64,000 bases of DNA from Allonocardiopsis opalescens (GTDB lineage Bacteria; Actinomycetota; Actinomycetes; Streptosporangiales; Streptosporangiaceae): the NCBI RefSeq assembly GCF_003002095.1, contig NZ_PVZC01000010.1:248001-312000 (forward strand), read 5' to 3'. How positions within the stretch are numbered: the first letter of the stretch is position 1; every line of letters begins with the position of its first letter. The translations under genes were made by a program, and so were the position numbers. Below, piece by piece: positions 27,402-36,584 of the stretch. A model generated the notes under the pieces. It saw only the letters and a program-made list of their open reading frames with translations, was not told where the DNA came from and did not search any database.

Positions 27402-28399
27402 CGGTCCACCGCCGCCGCGGCGGCGCTTCTACCAGGCGCCGCCCGTTCGCGCACGCCGCCGTCCACAGGCCCGCCCGCAGCAGCGCGGCCGTCCACAACC
27501 AGCGGGTAGCGGCTCGCGCCGCGCACGTCCGGCACGGAAGAATGGGTATCGGGGTCGCCCCCCTGGGCGGGCGGGGGTTTTTTCTCGGCGGCGGAGGATG
27601 GGAAGACGCTCCTGGGCGCCGTCGCGCCGCTCACCGGAGCCGCGGACGCCGGCCCTGCGGACGCCGTCACGCAGGACCCCGGCCCTCCGGACCCCGTGCC
27701 CCCGTCCGGCCGCCCTCGCGCCGCCCCGCCGGGCGCCGCGGTGTCCGCGCGGCCGGCCGACCGCCCGCCCGGGCCGCGCGCCGCGGAGCCGCCGGCGTCC
27801 ACGAAGCGCACCCGCACGCCCGGGGCGAGCAGGGCGGCGGGCTCGCGGCCGGGGTCCCATACGGCCAGCTCGGTCCGGCCGAGCAGCTGCCAGCCGCCGG
27901 GCGAGGAGCGCGGGTAGACGCCGGAGAACTCCCCGGCCAGCGCGACGGATCCGGCGGGCACCCGCACCCGCGACTGCTCGCGGCGGGGAACCTTGAGGCG
28001 GGGGTCGCCGCCGACCAGGTAGCCGAAGCCGGGCGCGAAGCCGCAGAAGGCGACCCGCCACTCCCGGCCGGTGTGCGCGGCCACCACCTCGGCCTCGCTC
28101 AGCCCGGTCAGCTCGGCCACGTCGGCGAGGTCGGCGCCGTCGTAGTGCACCGGCACCTCCACCAGCCCCCCGTCGGCGCGCGCGCCGGCCCGGGGCCGCA
28201 GCCCGGCCAGCGCCGCCCGCACCTCGGCCAGCACCCCGGGGCCCGGACGCACCCGCACCAGGACGGTCCGGGCGGCCGGGACGAGGTCCACCACGTGCGG
28301 CGGCGGCCGCTCGACCAGGGCGGCGTAGCAGCCCAGCACCTCGTCCAGGTCGGCGAGTTCGACCAGCACGGCGGAGTCGCCGCAGTCCAGGATGCGCAC
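27398..28399 (-). CDS. pxpB: 5-oxoprolinase subunit B (KipI-type) with unusual C-terminal extension
   Basis: Residues 1-204 form a standard PxpB/KipI domain ([10 protein letters not shown] start, [41 protein letters not shown]), with GTG start at 28399. The family normally ends here. Instead a further 129 residues of Gly/Ala/Pro/Arg-rich low-complexity sequence continue to a stop that overlaps pxpC. A G5T6 run lies at 27573-27583. The tail may be a real linker or the result of a lost stop or frameshift. Confidence 0.88.
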   Translation of the reverse strand: MRILDCGDSAVLVELADLDEVLGCYAALVERPPPHVVDLVPAARTVLVRVRPGPGVLAEVRAALAGLRPRAGARADGGLVEVPVHYDGADLADVAELTGLSEAEVVAAHTGREWRVAFCGFAPGFGYLVGGDPRLKVPRREQSRVRVPAGSVALAGEFSGVYPRSSPGGWQLLGRTELAVWDPGREPAALLAPGVRVRFVDAGGSAARGPGGRSAGRADTAAPGGAARGRPDGGTGSGGPGSCVTASAGPASAAPVSGATAPRSVFPSSAAEKKPPPAQGGDPDTHSSVPDVRGASRYPLVVDGRAAAGGPVDGGVRERAAPGRSAAAAAVDR

Positions 28400-28410
28400 G
28401 GCCCCGCCCG

Positions 28411-29190
28411 CTAGCGCGGGGCGAAGGGCCGCAGGGTGACGCCGTCGGCGGTCAGCCGCTCGCGCACCGCCCTGGCCATCGCCACCGCACCGGGGCTGTC
28501 GCCGTGCACGCAGATGGAGTCGGCCACCACCGGCACGGTGGAGCCGTCGACGGCGACCACGCCGCCGCCGCGGGCCAGCCGGGCGCAGCGCCGCGCCACC
28601 TCCTCCGGGTCGTGCAGCACCGCGCCGGGCTCGCGCCGCGACACCAGGGTGCCCTCGGGCGTGTAGGCGCGGTCGGCGAAGACCTCGTGCACCACGCCGA
28701 GCCCGGCCTTCTCGGCCAGCCGCAGCCAGGCGGAGCCGGGCAGCCCGAGCACGGGCAGGTCGGGGTCGTAGGCGCGGACCGCGGCGACGACCGCCGCGGC
28801 CTGCTCCTCGTGGTGCACGATCGTGTTGTACAGGGCGCCGTGCGGCTTCACGTACCGCACCCGGTCGCCGGCGATGCGCGCGAAGCCGTCCAGAGCGCCG
28901 ATCTGGTAGATGACGTCGTTGGCCAGCTCGCCGGGCTCCACGTCGATGAAGCGGCGGCCGAAGCCCGCGAGGTCGCGGTAGCCCACCTGGGCGCCGATCG
29001 CCACGCCCTCGGCCACCGCGCGCTCGGTGACCCGGCGCAGCACGGTGGGGTCGCCGGCGTGGAAGCCGCAGGCCACATTGGCGCTGGTCACCACGGACAG
29101 CAGCGCGTCGTCGTCGCCGAGGGTCCAGCGGCCGAACCCCTCGCCGAGGTCGGAGTTGAGGTCGATCGCCACCGTGTCACGCTCCGTCAT
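28411..29190 (-). CDS. pxpA: 5-oxoprolinase subunit A (LamB/YcsF family)
   Basis: 259 residues of the LamB/YcsF family. [50 protein letters not shown] and [12 protein letters not shown] are the conserved metal and substrate loops. PxpA is the catalytic partner that hydrolyses 5-oxoproline after ATP activation by PxpBC. It ends 11 nt before pxpB. Start ATG at 29190. Confidence 0.95.
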   Translation of the reverse strand: MTERDTVAIDLNSDLGEGFGRWTLGDDDALLSVVTSANVACGFHAGDPTVLRRVTERAVAEGVAIGAQVGYRDLAGFGRRFIDVEPGELANDVIYQIGALDGFARIAGDRVRYVKPHGALYNTIVHHEEQAAAVVAAVRAYDPDLPVLGLPGSAWLRLAEKAGLGVVHEVFADRAYTPEGTLVSRREPGAVLHDPEEVARRCARLARGGGVVAVDGSTVPVVADSICVHGDSPGAVAMARAVRERLTADGVTLRPFAPR

Positions 29191-29270
29191 CTACGCGTCC
29201 GTCTCCGCTCGTCGCACCGGATGTGCCGCGGGCCCCGCGCCCCGGCGGCGCCGGGGCGCGGGGCCGCGGG

Positions 29271-30530
29271 TCACTGCCACAGGGCGGCCATGCCGCTCAG
29301 CGAGTTCCAGCCCAGGTAGACCGTGAGCAACCAGGACAGCACGCCGACCGCGATCAGCCACCTGGGGTAACGGTAACCGCCGAGCAGGTCGCCGCGGCGG
29401 CGCGCCGCGATCCACAGCAGCAGGCCGAGGCCGACCGGCAGGATGAGGCCGTTGAGGGCGCCGGCCAGCACCAGCAGGTCGGCCGGCGCCTGGCCGATGA
29501 GCAGGTAGACCACCGCGCAGACGGCGATGAAGCCGATCACCAGCCAGTTGCGCGCGGCGCCCAGCCGGGGCGAGAAGGTGCTGATGAACGAGACCGAGGT
29601 GTAGCTGGCGCCGATCACCGAGGTGATGCTGGCCGCCCACAGGATGACGCCGAACACCCGCAGGCCCACCTCGCCCGCCGCCGCCCCGAAGGCGTCGGCG
29701 GCCGGGTTGGCCGAGCCGGCCAGGTTCACCCCGGCGGCCACCACGCCGAGGACGGCCAGGAAGAGCACGATCCGCATCACGGCGGTGACCAGGATGCCGG
29801 TCACCGAGCCGCGGGTGATGTCGCGGACCCGCTCCGGCCCGGTCACCCCCGCGTCCACCAGCCGGTGCGCGCCCGCGTAGGTGATGTAGCCGCCGACGGT
29901 GCCGCCGATCAGGGTGGTGATGGCCAGGAAGTCCACCTGGTCGGGCAGCACCGACTGCCGCAGCGCCTCGCCGAGCGGCGGCCCGGAGACGACGGCGACG
30001 TACAGGGTCATCCCGATCATCAGCACGCCGAGCACGACGACGATGCGGTCCATCGCCACGCCGGCCCGCCTGCTGAGGAAGATCCCGATCGCGACGGCGG
30101 CCGACAGCGCCGCGCCGATCCGGGTGTCCAGCCCGGCCAGCGCGTCCAGGCCGAGGGCGGTGCCGCCGATGTTGCCGATGTTGAAGACCATGCCGCCGAG
30201 GAAGACCAGGGCGGCCAGGACGTAGCCGGAGCCGGGCAGCGCCGCGTTCGCGAGGTCCTGGGCGCGCATGCCGGACACGCCGATCACCCGCCACACGTTC
30301 AGCTGCACGGCGATGTCGACCAGGATCGACACCACGATCGCGAAGGCGAAGGCGGCGCCGAGGGCGGCGGTGAAGGTCGTGGTCTGGGTGATGAATCCGG
30401 GCCCGATGGCGCTGGTGGCCATCAGGAACATCGCGCCGATCAGGCCGCTGCGGCGCAGCCGCGCGGAGACCGGTTCGGCGGCCGGCGCCTTGTCGGGGCT
30501 GGGCGGGGATGCCGCGGGCGTGTCGTTCAT
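29271..30530 (-). CDS. NRAMP-like permease (YcsG type)
   Basis: 419 residues with about 11 TM segments. TSAIGPGFITQTTTFT matches TM1 of the NRAMP fold, but the metal-binding DPGN motif is replaced (GPGF), as in YcsG-like members found with ycsF. This points to another substrate than Mn2+/Fe2+, possibly an amino acid or 5-oxoproline; that is inference from context. ATG at 30530 has GGAGGA upstream. First gene of the leftward ycs/kip-type operon. Confidence 0.88.
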   Translation of the reverse strand: MNDTPAASPPSPDKAPAAEPVSARLRRSGLIGAMFLMATSAIGPGFITQTTTFTAALGAAFAFAIVVSILVDIAVQLNVWRVIGVSGMRAQDLANAALPGSGYVLAALVFLGGMVFNIGNIGGTALGLDALAGLDTRIGAALSAAVAIGIFLSRRAGVAMDRIVVVLGVLMIGMTLYVAVVSGPPLGEALRQSVLPDQVDFLAITTLIGGTVGGYITYAGAHRLVDAGVTGPERVRDITRGSVTGILVTAVMRIVLFLAVLGVVAAGVNLAGSANPAADAFGAAAGEVGLRVFGVILWAASITSVIGASYTSVSFISTFSPRLGAARNWLVIGFIAVCAVVYLLIGQAPADLLVLAGALNGLILPVGLGLLLWIAARRRGDLLGGYRYPRWLIAVGVLSWLLTVYLGWNSLSGMAALWQ

Positions 30531-30599
30531 GGCGGCGGTCCTCCCGTGGGTGCGGGTCGTCGCGGCTCGTGTCGAGCCGAATTCCCAGCAGCGTACGTC

Positions 30600-30618
30600 T
30601 TGTAGGACTGTTCTACAA
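30600..30618. promoter_or_regulatory. near-perfect operator between permease and gntR genes
   Basis: TTGTAGGAC-T-GTTCTACAA, 9-nt arms with one mismatch, in the 197-nt divergent region. GntR/FCD regulators bind such short palindromes. Position fits repression of the leftward oxoprolinase operon by the GntR protein encoded next door. Confidence 0.65.
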
Positions 30619-30727
30619 TCCTCCTATTGCTACGAACTCGTAAACCGGGACGCCCGGACGCGCCGCGCGCCGCGGCCCGGGCCTCCCGGCGCGCGGGAGG
30701 CCCTGCGGTATCGGGGATGATGGAGGC

Positions 30728-31483
30728 ATGACCGTGACCGAGCCCTGGATCGACCGCCTCGCCTCCGACCGCACGCTGCTGGGCCGGTTCAGCACCGCCG
30801 AGTGGCTGGCCGAGCAGATCAGGGACGAGATCATCGAGGGCTCGCTGCGCTCCGAGGACAAGCTGTCCGACAAGGACATCAGCGAGAAGCTGAAGATGTC
30901 GCGCAACACGGTCCGCGAGGCATTCCGGCTGCTGTCCCACGAGCGGCTGCTCGTGCACGAGCTGCACCGGGGCGTCTTCGTCCGCAGGCTCGACGCCGAC
31001 GACGTGCTCGACCTCTACCGAGTGCGCCGCATCGTGGAGTCCAGCGCGCTGCACTCCGTCGAGGGCCCCGCCTCGGCGGCGCTGGCCCCCGTGCACGACG
31101 CCGTCGCGGCCGGCCGGCGCGCCGCCGCCGAGCGGCACTGGCGCGAGCTGGGCACCGCCAATATGCGCTTCCACGAGGCGCTGGTCGCGCTGGCCGGCAG
31201 CCCCAGGCTCAACGAGATCATGCGCCGGCTCATCGCCGAGCTGCGGCTGGCCTTCCAGGTGATGGACCGCCCGCGCGAGTTCCACGAGCCCTACCTGGAC
31301 GGCAATGCCGAGATCGCGGCCCTGCTGGAGGGCGGCGACGTCGCGGGGGCGCGGACGGCGCTGGCCGGCTACCTCGACCGCGCCGAGCGGCAGCTGGTCG
31401 ACGAGATGCGCCGCAAGGACGCCGCGAAGGCGGCCCCGGCCCGGCGGCCCGGCGCGCCGGAGGCACCCGCCGGGGCGGGCTGA
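30728..31483 (+). CDS. GntR family regulator, FCD type
   Basis: 251 residues. A winged helix-turn-helix (residues about 15-80; SDKDISEKLKMSRNTVREAFRLL) is followed by an all-helical FCD ligand domain with the metal/ligand residues Asp, His, His in the expected order (LYRVRRIVES, MRFHEALVALAGSPRLNE, YLDGNAEI). FCD regulators usually sense carboxylic acids, so 5-oxoproline or glutamate would be a sensible effector. Divergent from the operon it probably controls. In Bacillus the equivalent place is taken by KipR, an IclR protein. Confidence 0.93.
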   Translation: MTVTEPWIDRLASDRTLLGRFSTAEWLAEQIRDEIIEGSLRSEDKLSDKDISEKLKMSRNTVREAFRLLSHERLLVHELHRGVFVRRLDADDVLDLYRVRRIVESSALHSVEGPASAALAPVHDAVAAGRRAAAERHWRELGTANMRFHEALVALAGSPRLNEIMRRLIAELRLAFQVMDRPREFHEPYLDGNAEIAALLEGGDVAGARTALAGYLDRAERQLVDEMRRKDAAKAAPARRPGAPEAPAGAG

Positions 31484-31532
31484 CGCCGGAGCCCCGGGGC
31501 GAGGCTCCCGGGGCGCGCGAGCGTCGCGTCCG

Positions 31533-32393
31533 TCAGGCCGGATCGGGCAGCCGATCCGCGAGCAGCTCTTCGGAGCGCCGCCACAGTCCGCGGGCGAGGT
31601 CGGCGTCGAAGGCCTGCGGGTTGCGTGGCGGGCTGTCCTTGCGCCGGTAGTAGTAGGCCCCTGAGCGCCAGTCCGTCCCCGGGGTGCCTTCGGCGAGCCA
31701 GACGATCTGGTCGGCGCCCTGTTCGGGCGTTGACAGCATGGCGCGCCGCAACAGCGGATTGCCGGCCAGGAACCGGATGAGGCGCATCACCGGGCTGGTG
31801 GTGTCCGAGGCGAAGTTGGTCGCGACATTGCCCGGATAGAAGGAGGCCGCCGACAGGCCCTCGGCGTGGTGGCGGCGGTGGAGCTCCATCGTGAACAGGA
31901 TGTTCTCCAGCTTCGCCGCGCCGTAGGCGTGCACCGGGTGGTAGTCGCGGTCGCGGTCGAGGTCGTCCAGGTGGATCCGCCCGGCGAAGCGCACCGTGCT
32001 GGAGGTCTGCAGCACCGAGGCCCGCGAGGCGATGAGCACGTCCAGCAGCCGCCGGGTGAGCAGGAACGGCGCGAGGTGGTTGACCTGGAAGGTCTTCTCG
32101 AAGCCGTCCACGGTCTTCGTCCGGGTGCCGAACACGCCCCCCGCGTTGTTGGCGAGCACGTCGATCCGCGGGTACGCGGCACGGAGCCGGCCGGCCAGGT
32201 CCTCGACCTCGTCGAGGCGGGTGAAGTCCGCGACGTGGAAATCCGCGCCGAGCTCCGCGGCGACGGCCCGGGTCTTGTCGGGCGAGCGGCCCACGATGAC
32301 GACGGTGTGCCCGTTCGCGTGCAGCCGCCGCGCGGCCGCCGCCCCGATGCCGTCGCTCGCGCCGGTGACGACGATGACCTTGCCCTCGCCCAT
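31533..32393 (-). CDS. short-chain dehydrogenase/reductase
   Basis: 286-residue SDR, related to retinol dehydrogenase/protochlorophyllide reductase-like members. Cofactor motif TGASDGIGAAAARRL, NNAGG, catalytic Ser in TSSTV and YxxxK in YGAAKLEN are present. ATG at 32393 has GGGGAGAG upstream; the longer reading to 32435 is unlikely. The basic residue after GASDGIG region (VGRSPDK) suggests NADP(H). Divergent from a TetR gene that probably regulates it. Confidence 0.93.
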   Translation of the reverse strand: MGEGKVIVVTGASDGIGAAAARRLHANGHTVVIVGRSPDKTRAVAAELGADFHVADFTRLDEVEDLAGRLRAAYPRIDVLANNAGGVFGTRTKTVDGFEKTFQVNHLAPFLLTRRLLDVLIASRASVLQTSSTVRFAGRIHLDDLDRDRDYHPVHAYGAAKLENILFTMELHRRHHAEGLSAASFYPGNVATNFASDTTSPVMRLIRFLAGNPLLRRAMLSTPEQGADQIVWLAEGTPGTDWRSGAYYYRRKDSPPRNPQAFDADLARGLWRRSEELLADRLPDPA

Positions 32394-32456
32394 GACTCTC
32401 CCCATTTCTGGCACTGGATCGCATTCGTGAGACACAGTACCAGTTTTGGCCTGTAG

Positions 32457-32469
32457 TACCGTAGGGCCT
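32457..32469 (+). promoter_or_regulatory. leaderless-type -10 of tetR gene
   Basis: TACCGT (32457-32462) fits the TAnnnT -10 pattern and is seven nt from the ATG at 32470. The direct repeat AGTACC (32437-32442 and 32456-32461) flanks the promoter. Confidence 0.4.
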
Positions 32470-33075
32470 ATGGGCTCGAAGCAGGCTGCGCGCGGCGTAC
32501 GGGCGCGGGCACGTCAGGCCATGCGCGCCGAAGTGGCCGCGGCCGTCCAGGACCTGGTCCTCGAACGCGGCTACCAGGAGACGACGGTCGACGACATCTG
32601 CGCGGCCGCCGAGATCTCGCGCAGCACCTTCTTCCGCTACTTCGCCTCCAAGGAGGAGGCGCTCTTCGGCATGGCGGCCGACGCCGGCGAGCGCCTGCGC
32701 GAGGCGCTCGGCGCCCGGCCGCCCGGCGAGGCGCCCTGGGTCGCCATGCGGCGCGCGCTCGACACGCTGATCGAGGAGTACGAGGGGCACGACGAGCGCA
32801 CCCGGCGCCTCACCGGCCTGATCGTGAGCACACCGTCCCTTGCCGCCCGGCACCGCGAGAAGAACGCCCGCTGGCACGAACTGCTCCGCCCCGAGATCGC
32901 CCGCCGCCTCGGCGCCGATCCGGCCGACCCCGCCGATCCGCGCGCCCACGCGGTGATCGCCGCCGCCCTCGGCTGCGTCGAGGCGGCCCTGACCGCGTGG
33001 ACCGCGAGGTCACGGCCGCAGGCGCTCGCGGAGATCCTGGACAGCGCCATGGGGGCCGTCGGCCCCCTGGAGTGA
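32470..33075 (+). CDS. TetR family regulator
   Basis: 201 residues. HTH: VLERGYQETTVDDICAAAEISRSTFFRYFASKEEALF split around residues 35-75. C-terminal domain is of the MftR/TetR_C type with LTGLIVSTPSLAARHREKNARWHELL. No ribosome site precedes the ATG. Divergent from the SDR gene with only 76 nt between them, so it most likely represses that gene and itself. Confidence 0.93.
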   Translation: MGSKQAARGVRARARQAMRAEVAAAVQDLVLERGYQETTVDDICAAAEISRSTFFRYFASKEEALFGMAADAGERLREALGARPPGEAPWVAMRRALDTLIEEYEGHDERTRRLTGLIVSTPSLAARHREKNARWHELLRPEIARRLGADPADPADPRAHAVIAAALGCVEAALTAWTARSRPQALAEILDSAMGAVGPLE

Positions 33076-33100
33076 GGGCGAGGGCGGCGGTGGAGGGGGC

Positions 33101-34018
33101 CTAGCGGCGGGAGCGCTGCGGGCGGCGCCGCTTCACCCGGGGGCGCACCGGCGACTTCGTGCGCGGCGCGGCCCGCTCGGCCGGGGGGTCGACGATCCGC
33201 GCGAAGGGTTCGGTGATGGCGTCGGGCGCCGCCGGGCGCGGGGCGGGGTCGTCCTCGTCCGGCTCGGCCGCCGCGGAGTCCGGCCCGGCCGGCGCCTCGG
33301 GCCCGGCCTCCCCGGCCTCGGCCGCCGCGGCCGGTTCGGCGGCGGACGCCGCGGGCGCGCCGACCTCCGAGCGCTCGGCCTCCTCCGCCCGCTCGGCCGC
33401 CGCGGCGCTCGCGGCCGCCGGCTCGGTGCCGGCGTCCTCGCCGGGCCGCTCGGCCGCCGCGGAGCGCTCGGCCAGCCGGCTCAGCACCCGGGCGGGCGGG
33501 CGGCGCAGCGGCTCGGTGGTGTAGAGCACCTGCCAGAGGTAGGAGCGGTTGCCGTCGGCCTCCAGCTGGCGGCGCACCCGGTCGACCTGGAAGCGCAGCG
33601 GCAGCGCCAGCCACAGCTGCGGCAGGCTCAGCGCCAGCGCGTACAGGTACGGCAGGTAGCCGCCGCCCACCCAGGACGCGAGGAAGCCCACGGCGAGGGC
33701 GCCCATCGGCATCCACAGCCGCAGCGCGGTGGTGCGGCCGAGTTCGCGCAGCGCCCGGCGCGCGGCCTGCTCGGGGGCCAGGCCGGCGGGCAGCGCCCGG
33801 ACCGGCACCAGCTGGCCGAGCAGCAGCGCGGCGACGGCGGGGGTGCACGCGATCAGCACGATCCAGTCGGCGACGGCGGGCTGCCGGTCGACCAGCAGCA
33901 CCAGCCAGGCCAGCAGCGCCAAGGGGACGGGGAAGAGGAACAACACCTGGCGGCGGAGACCGCCGATACGGAGGTCGGACGCGGCAGAGCGCCAGAAACC
34001 CGGTCGGCCGTCACGCAT
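33101..34018 (-). CDS. membrane protein with long charged C-terminal tail
   Basis: 305 residues from the ATG at 34018 (34042 is an alternative). Three or four TM segments (about 25-44, 48-68, 100-135) are followed by a 150-residue cytoplasmic tail, first Ala/Glu-rich and then strongly basic (RTKSPVRPRVKRRRPQRSRR). Not assigned to a family. Convergent with the tetR gene, 25 nt apart, and divergent from fasR. Confidence 0.75.
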   Translation of the reverse strand: MRDGRPGFWRSAASDLRIGGLRRQVLFLFPVPLALLAWLVLLVDRQPAVADWIVLIACTPAVAALLLGQLVPVRALPAGLAPEQAARRALRELGRTTALRLWMPMGALAVGFLASWVGGGYLPYLYALALSLPQLWLALPLRFQVDRVRRQLEADGNRSYLWQVLYTTEPLRRPPARVLSRLAERSAAAERPGEDAGTEPAAASAAAAERAEEAERSEVGAPAASAAEPAAAAEAGEAGPEAPAGPDSAAAEPDEDDPAPRPAAPDAITEPFARIVDPPAERAAPRTKSPVRPRVKRRRPQRSRR

Positions 34019-34215
34019 CGAACCCGCCCCCCGAACCGACATGAACCCACCGTACTTCGCCGAAACCGGAACAGGCCACCTGCCACGCCGCCCGGATACG
34101 AAGATCACGTCGGTGGGCCGGCGGCCGCGCCCGGCCACCCGCTGAGGCAACGGCCGGACCGCCGCCCCGGTTCCCGGCCCGCGGGCGCGCTCCGCCGACC
34201 TGGCACCCTGGAGGT

Positions 34216-35421
34216 GTGACAGCTACCGACCCCGATCCCGGCGCCGCGGCGACCCGCGCCGAGACCGCCGCCCGGCTGGAACGGGCCATGGGCGCCCTCG
34301 GCACCGCCGCCATGGCGAGCATGGACGAGCGGCTGCCCTGGTACCGCAAGATGTCCGCGGAGAACCGCTCGTGGATCGGCCTGGTGGCCCAGGCCGGGGT
34401 CGCCGCCTTCGTGGAGTGGTTCAAGCGCCCGGCCCGCCGTCCGGCGATCACCGTCGAGGTCTTCGGCACCGCGCCGCGCGAGCTGATCCGCACGGTGTCG
34501 CTGCAGCACACCGTCGAGCTGCTGCGGGTGATCATCGACGTGGTCGAGACGCAGGTGGAGTCGCTGGCCGCCCCCGGCGGCGAGGACCAGCTGCGCGAGG
34601 GCGTGCTGCTGTACACCCGCGAGTTCGCCTTCAGCGCCGCCAAGGTCTACGCCCGCGCCGCCGAGGCGCGCGGCGCCTGGGACGCCCGGCTGGAGGCGCT
34701 GGTCGTCGACGCCCTGGTGCGCGGCGAGACCGAGGACGGCCTGGACGCATGGGCGGCGGCGCTGGGCTGGTCGATGACGCCCGTGCAGGCGATCGCCGGC
34801 TACCTGCCCGAGGACGACGCCGAGCTGCTGATGGACGACATCCGGGCGCTGGCCCGCCGCGCCGGCCACGACGTGCTGGCCGGCACCCAGGGCACCCGGC
34901 TGATCATCGTGGTCGGCGGGGCGGTGGACGACGGCGGCAGGGCCGACAAGGCGGCCGACGACTCCGGGCTGGCCGGCGCCTTCGCCGGCATGTTCGGGCC
35001 GGGGCCGATCGTGCTCGGCCCCCGGGTTCCCGACCTGCACGCCGCCAGCCGCTCGGTGCGCATCGCGGTGGGCAGCCTGCGCGCCGCCGCCTGCTGGCCC
35101 GACGCCCCCAGGCCGGTGCCCGCCGACGAACTGCTGCCCGAGCGGGCGCTGGACGGCGACCAGGACGCACGCGAGCAGCTGGTGCGCCAGGTGTTCCTGC
35201 CGCTGCGCGACGCCGGCTCCCCGCTGCTGGACACCCTCACCACCTACCTGGAGCACGGCTCCTCGCTGGAAGCCTGCGCGCGGATGCTGTTCGTGCACCC
35301 GAACACGGTGCGCTACCGGCTGCGCCGGATCGGCGACCTCACCGGCTTCTCCCCCACCGAGGGCCGGCACGTCTTCGCGCTCCAGATCGCCGTCACACTG
35401 GGGCGCCTGGGCGTCCGCTGA
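34216..35421 (+). CDS. fasR: transcriptional activator of fatty-acid synthesis, FasR type
   Basis: 401 residues. The C-terminus has a PucR-type HTH_30 (LEHGSSLEACARMLFVHPNTVRYRLRRIGDLTGF split, residues about 350-390) and the middle a GGDEF-related PucR domain. The position immediately upstream of fabD-fabH-acpP-fabF equals that of FasR in Streptomyces, where it activates this operon; that is established for Streptomyces and inferred here. GTG at 34216 with GGAG just upstream. Confidence 0.9.
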   Translation: MTATDPDPGAAATRAETAARLERAMGALGTAAMASMDERLPWYRKMSAENRSWIGLVAQAGVAAFVEWFKRPARRPAITVEVFGTAPRELIRTVSLQHTVELLRVIIDVVETQVESLAAPGGEDQLREGVLLYTREFAFSAAKVYARAAEARGAWDARLEALVVDALVRGETEDGLDAWAAALGWSMTPVQAIAGYLPEDDAELLMDDIRALARRAGHDVLAGTQGTRLIIVVGGAVDDGGRADKAADDSGLAGAFAGMFGPGPIVLGPRVPDLHAASRSVRIAVGSLRAAACWPDAPRPVPADELLPERALDGDQDAREQLVRQVFLPLRDAGSPLLDTLTTYLEHGSSLEACARMLFVHPNTVRYRLRRIGDLTGFSPTEGRHVFALQIAVTLGRLGVR

Positions 35422-35490
35422 GCCCGCGCCCGACGCTGTAACGCAGCTCACCCGGACGGGGGCAGAAGCCGAATACCCGGCGCGATCTTG

Positions 35491-35532
35491 TAGGGTTCTC
35501 ACAAAGGCGCTGCGGTGAACTTCGTAGAACCC
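35491..35532 (+). promoter_or_regulatory. candidate fabD promoter with inverted repeat
   Basis: TAGGGT (35491-35496) is a -10 candidate. GGGTTCT (35493-35499) is repeated in inverse as AGAACCC (35526-35532), 26 nt away, spanning the transcription start region. This could be the FasR binding site or an mRNA stem. Confidence 0.4.
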
Positions 35533-35567
35533 GGCATCAGCCTAGTGGAGTTCCACAGGGCAGGCTT

Positions 35568-36584
35568 ATGGACGTGCTAGTGACTCTCGCTCCCGGCCAG
35601 GGTGCCCAGGTTCCCGGGTTCCTCTCGCCGTGGCTCGATCTGCCCGGGGTGGCCGACCGCCTCGGCTGGTGGTCGGCGGTCACCGGGCTCGATCTGGTCC
35701 GGTACGGCACCACCGCCGAGGCCGAGGAGATCCGCGACACCGCCGTGGCCCAGCCGCTGCTGGTGAGCGCCGGCCTGGCCGCCGCCGAGGCGGTCTTCGG
35801 CGGGCTGCCCGAGGCGGCCGGGCGCAGCGGAGCGGTGGCCGGCCACAGCGTGGGCGAGCTGACCGCCGCCGCCCTGGCGGGCGTGCTGAGCCCCGAGGCG
35901 GCGCTGGTCTTCGTGCGCGAGCGCGGCCGCGGCATGGCCGAGGCGGCGGCCAAGGCCGAGACCGGGATGACCGCCGTGCTCGGCGGCGACCGCGACGAGG
36001 TGCTGGCCGCGATCGAGCGGCACGGCCTGACCCCCGCCAACGACAACGGCTCCGGCCAGCTGGTGGCCGCCGGCAGCGCCGAGGGGCTGGCCGCCTTCAT
36101 GGCCGATCCGCCGCCCCGGGCGCGGCTGCGCGCGCTGCCGGTGGCCGGCGCCTTCCACACCGAGCACATGGCGCCCGCCGTCGAGCGGCTGGCCTCGCTG
36201 GCGGCCGGCATGGCGCCCGCCGACCCCGCCACCCGGCTGCTGTCCAACCGCGACGGCGCGGTCGTGGACTCCGGCCGCGAGCTGCTGGAGCGCCTGGTGC
36301 GCCAGGTCAGCTCGCCGGTGCGCTGGGACCTGTGCACCGAGACCCTGCGCGCCCTTGGCGTCACCGCCATCATCGAACTCCCCCCGGCCGGCACCCTGGT
36401 CGGCCTGGCCAAGCGGGCGCTGCCCGGCGTCGAGCTGCTGGCCTGCAAGACCCCCGACGACCTCGACCGCGCCCACGAGCTGCTGGCGCGGCACGCCGTC
36501 GCCGAACCGCCGCCGGCCGGCGGCGGCCCGGTCGCCGCCTCCCACCGGCCGACCGCGCACGCGACACAGGAAGGTTCGGCATGA
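35568..36584 (+). CDS. fabD: malonyl-CoA:ACP transacylase
   Basis: 338 residues. Loads malonyl groups on ACP. Active-site Ser94 in GHSVGELTA and His197 in GAFHTEHM are present; the N-terminal GQG motif (APGQGAQ) forms the oxyanion side. Longer than E. coli FabD by a C-terminal Pro/Ala-rich tail. The stop overlaps the fabH ATG (ATGA). First structural gene of the fab operon. Confidence 0.96.
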   Translation: MDVLVTLAPGQGAQVPGFLSPWLDLPGVADRLGWWSAVTGLDLVRYGTTAEAEEIRDTAVAQPLLVSAGLAAAEAVFGGLPEAAGRSGAVAGHSVGELTAAALAGVLSPEAALVFVRERGRGMAEAAAKAETGMTAVLGGDRDEVLAAIERHGLTPANDNGSGQLVAAGSAEGLAAFMADPPPRARLRALPVAGAFHTEHMAPAVERLASLAAGMAPADPATRLLSNRDGAVVDSGRELLERLVRQVSSPVRWDLCTETLRALGVTAIIELPPAGTLVGLAKRALPGVELLACKTPDDLDRAHELLARHAVAEPPPAGGGPVAASHRPTAHATQEGSA

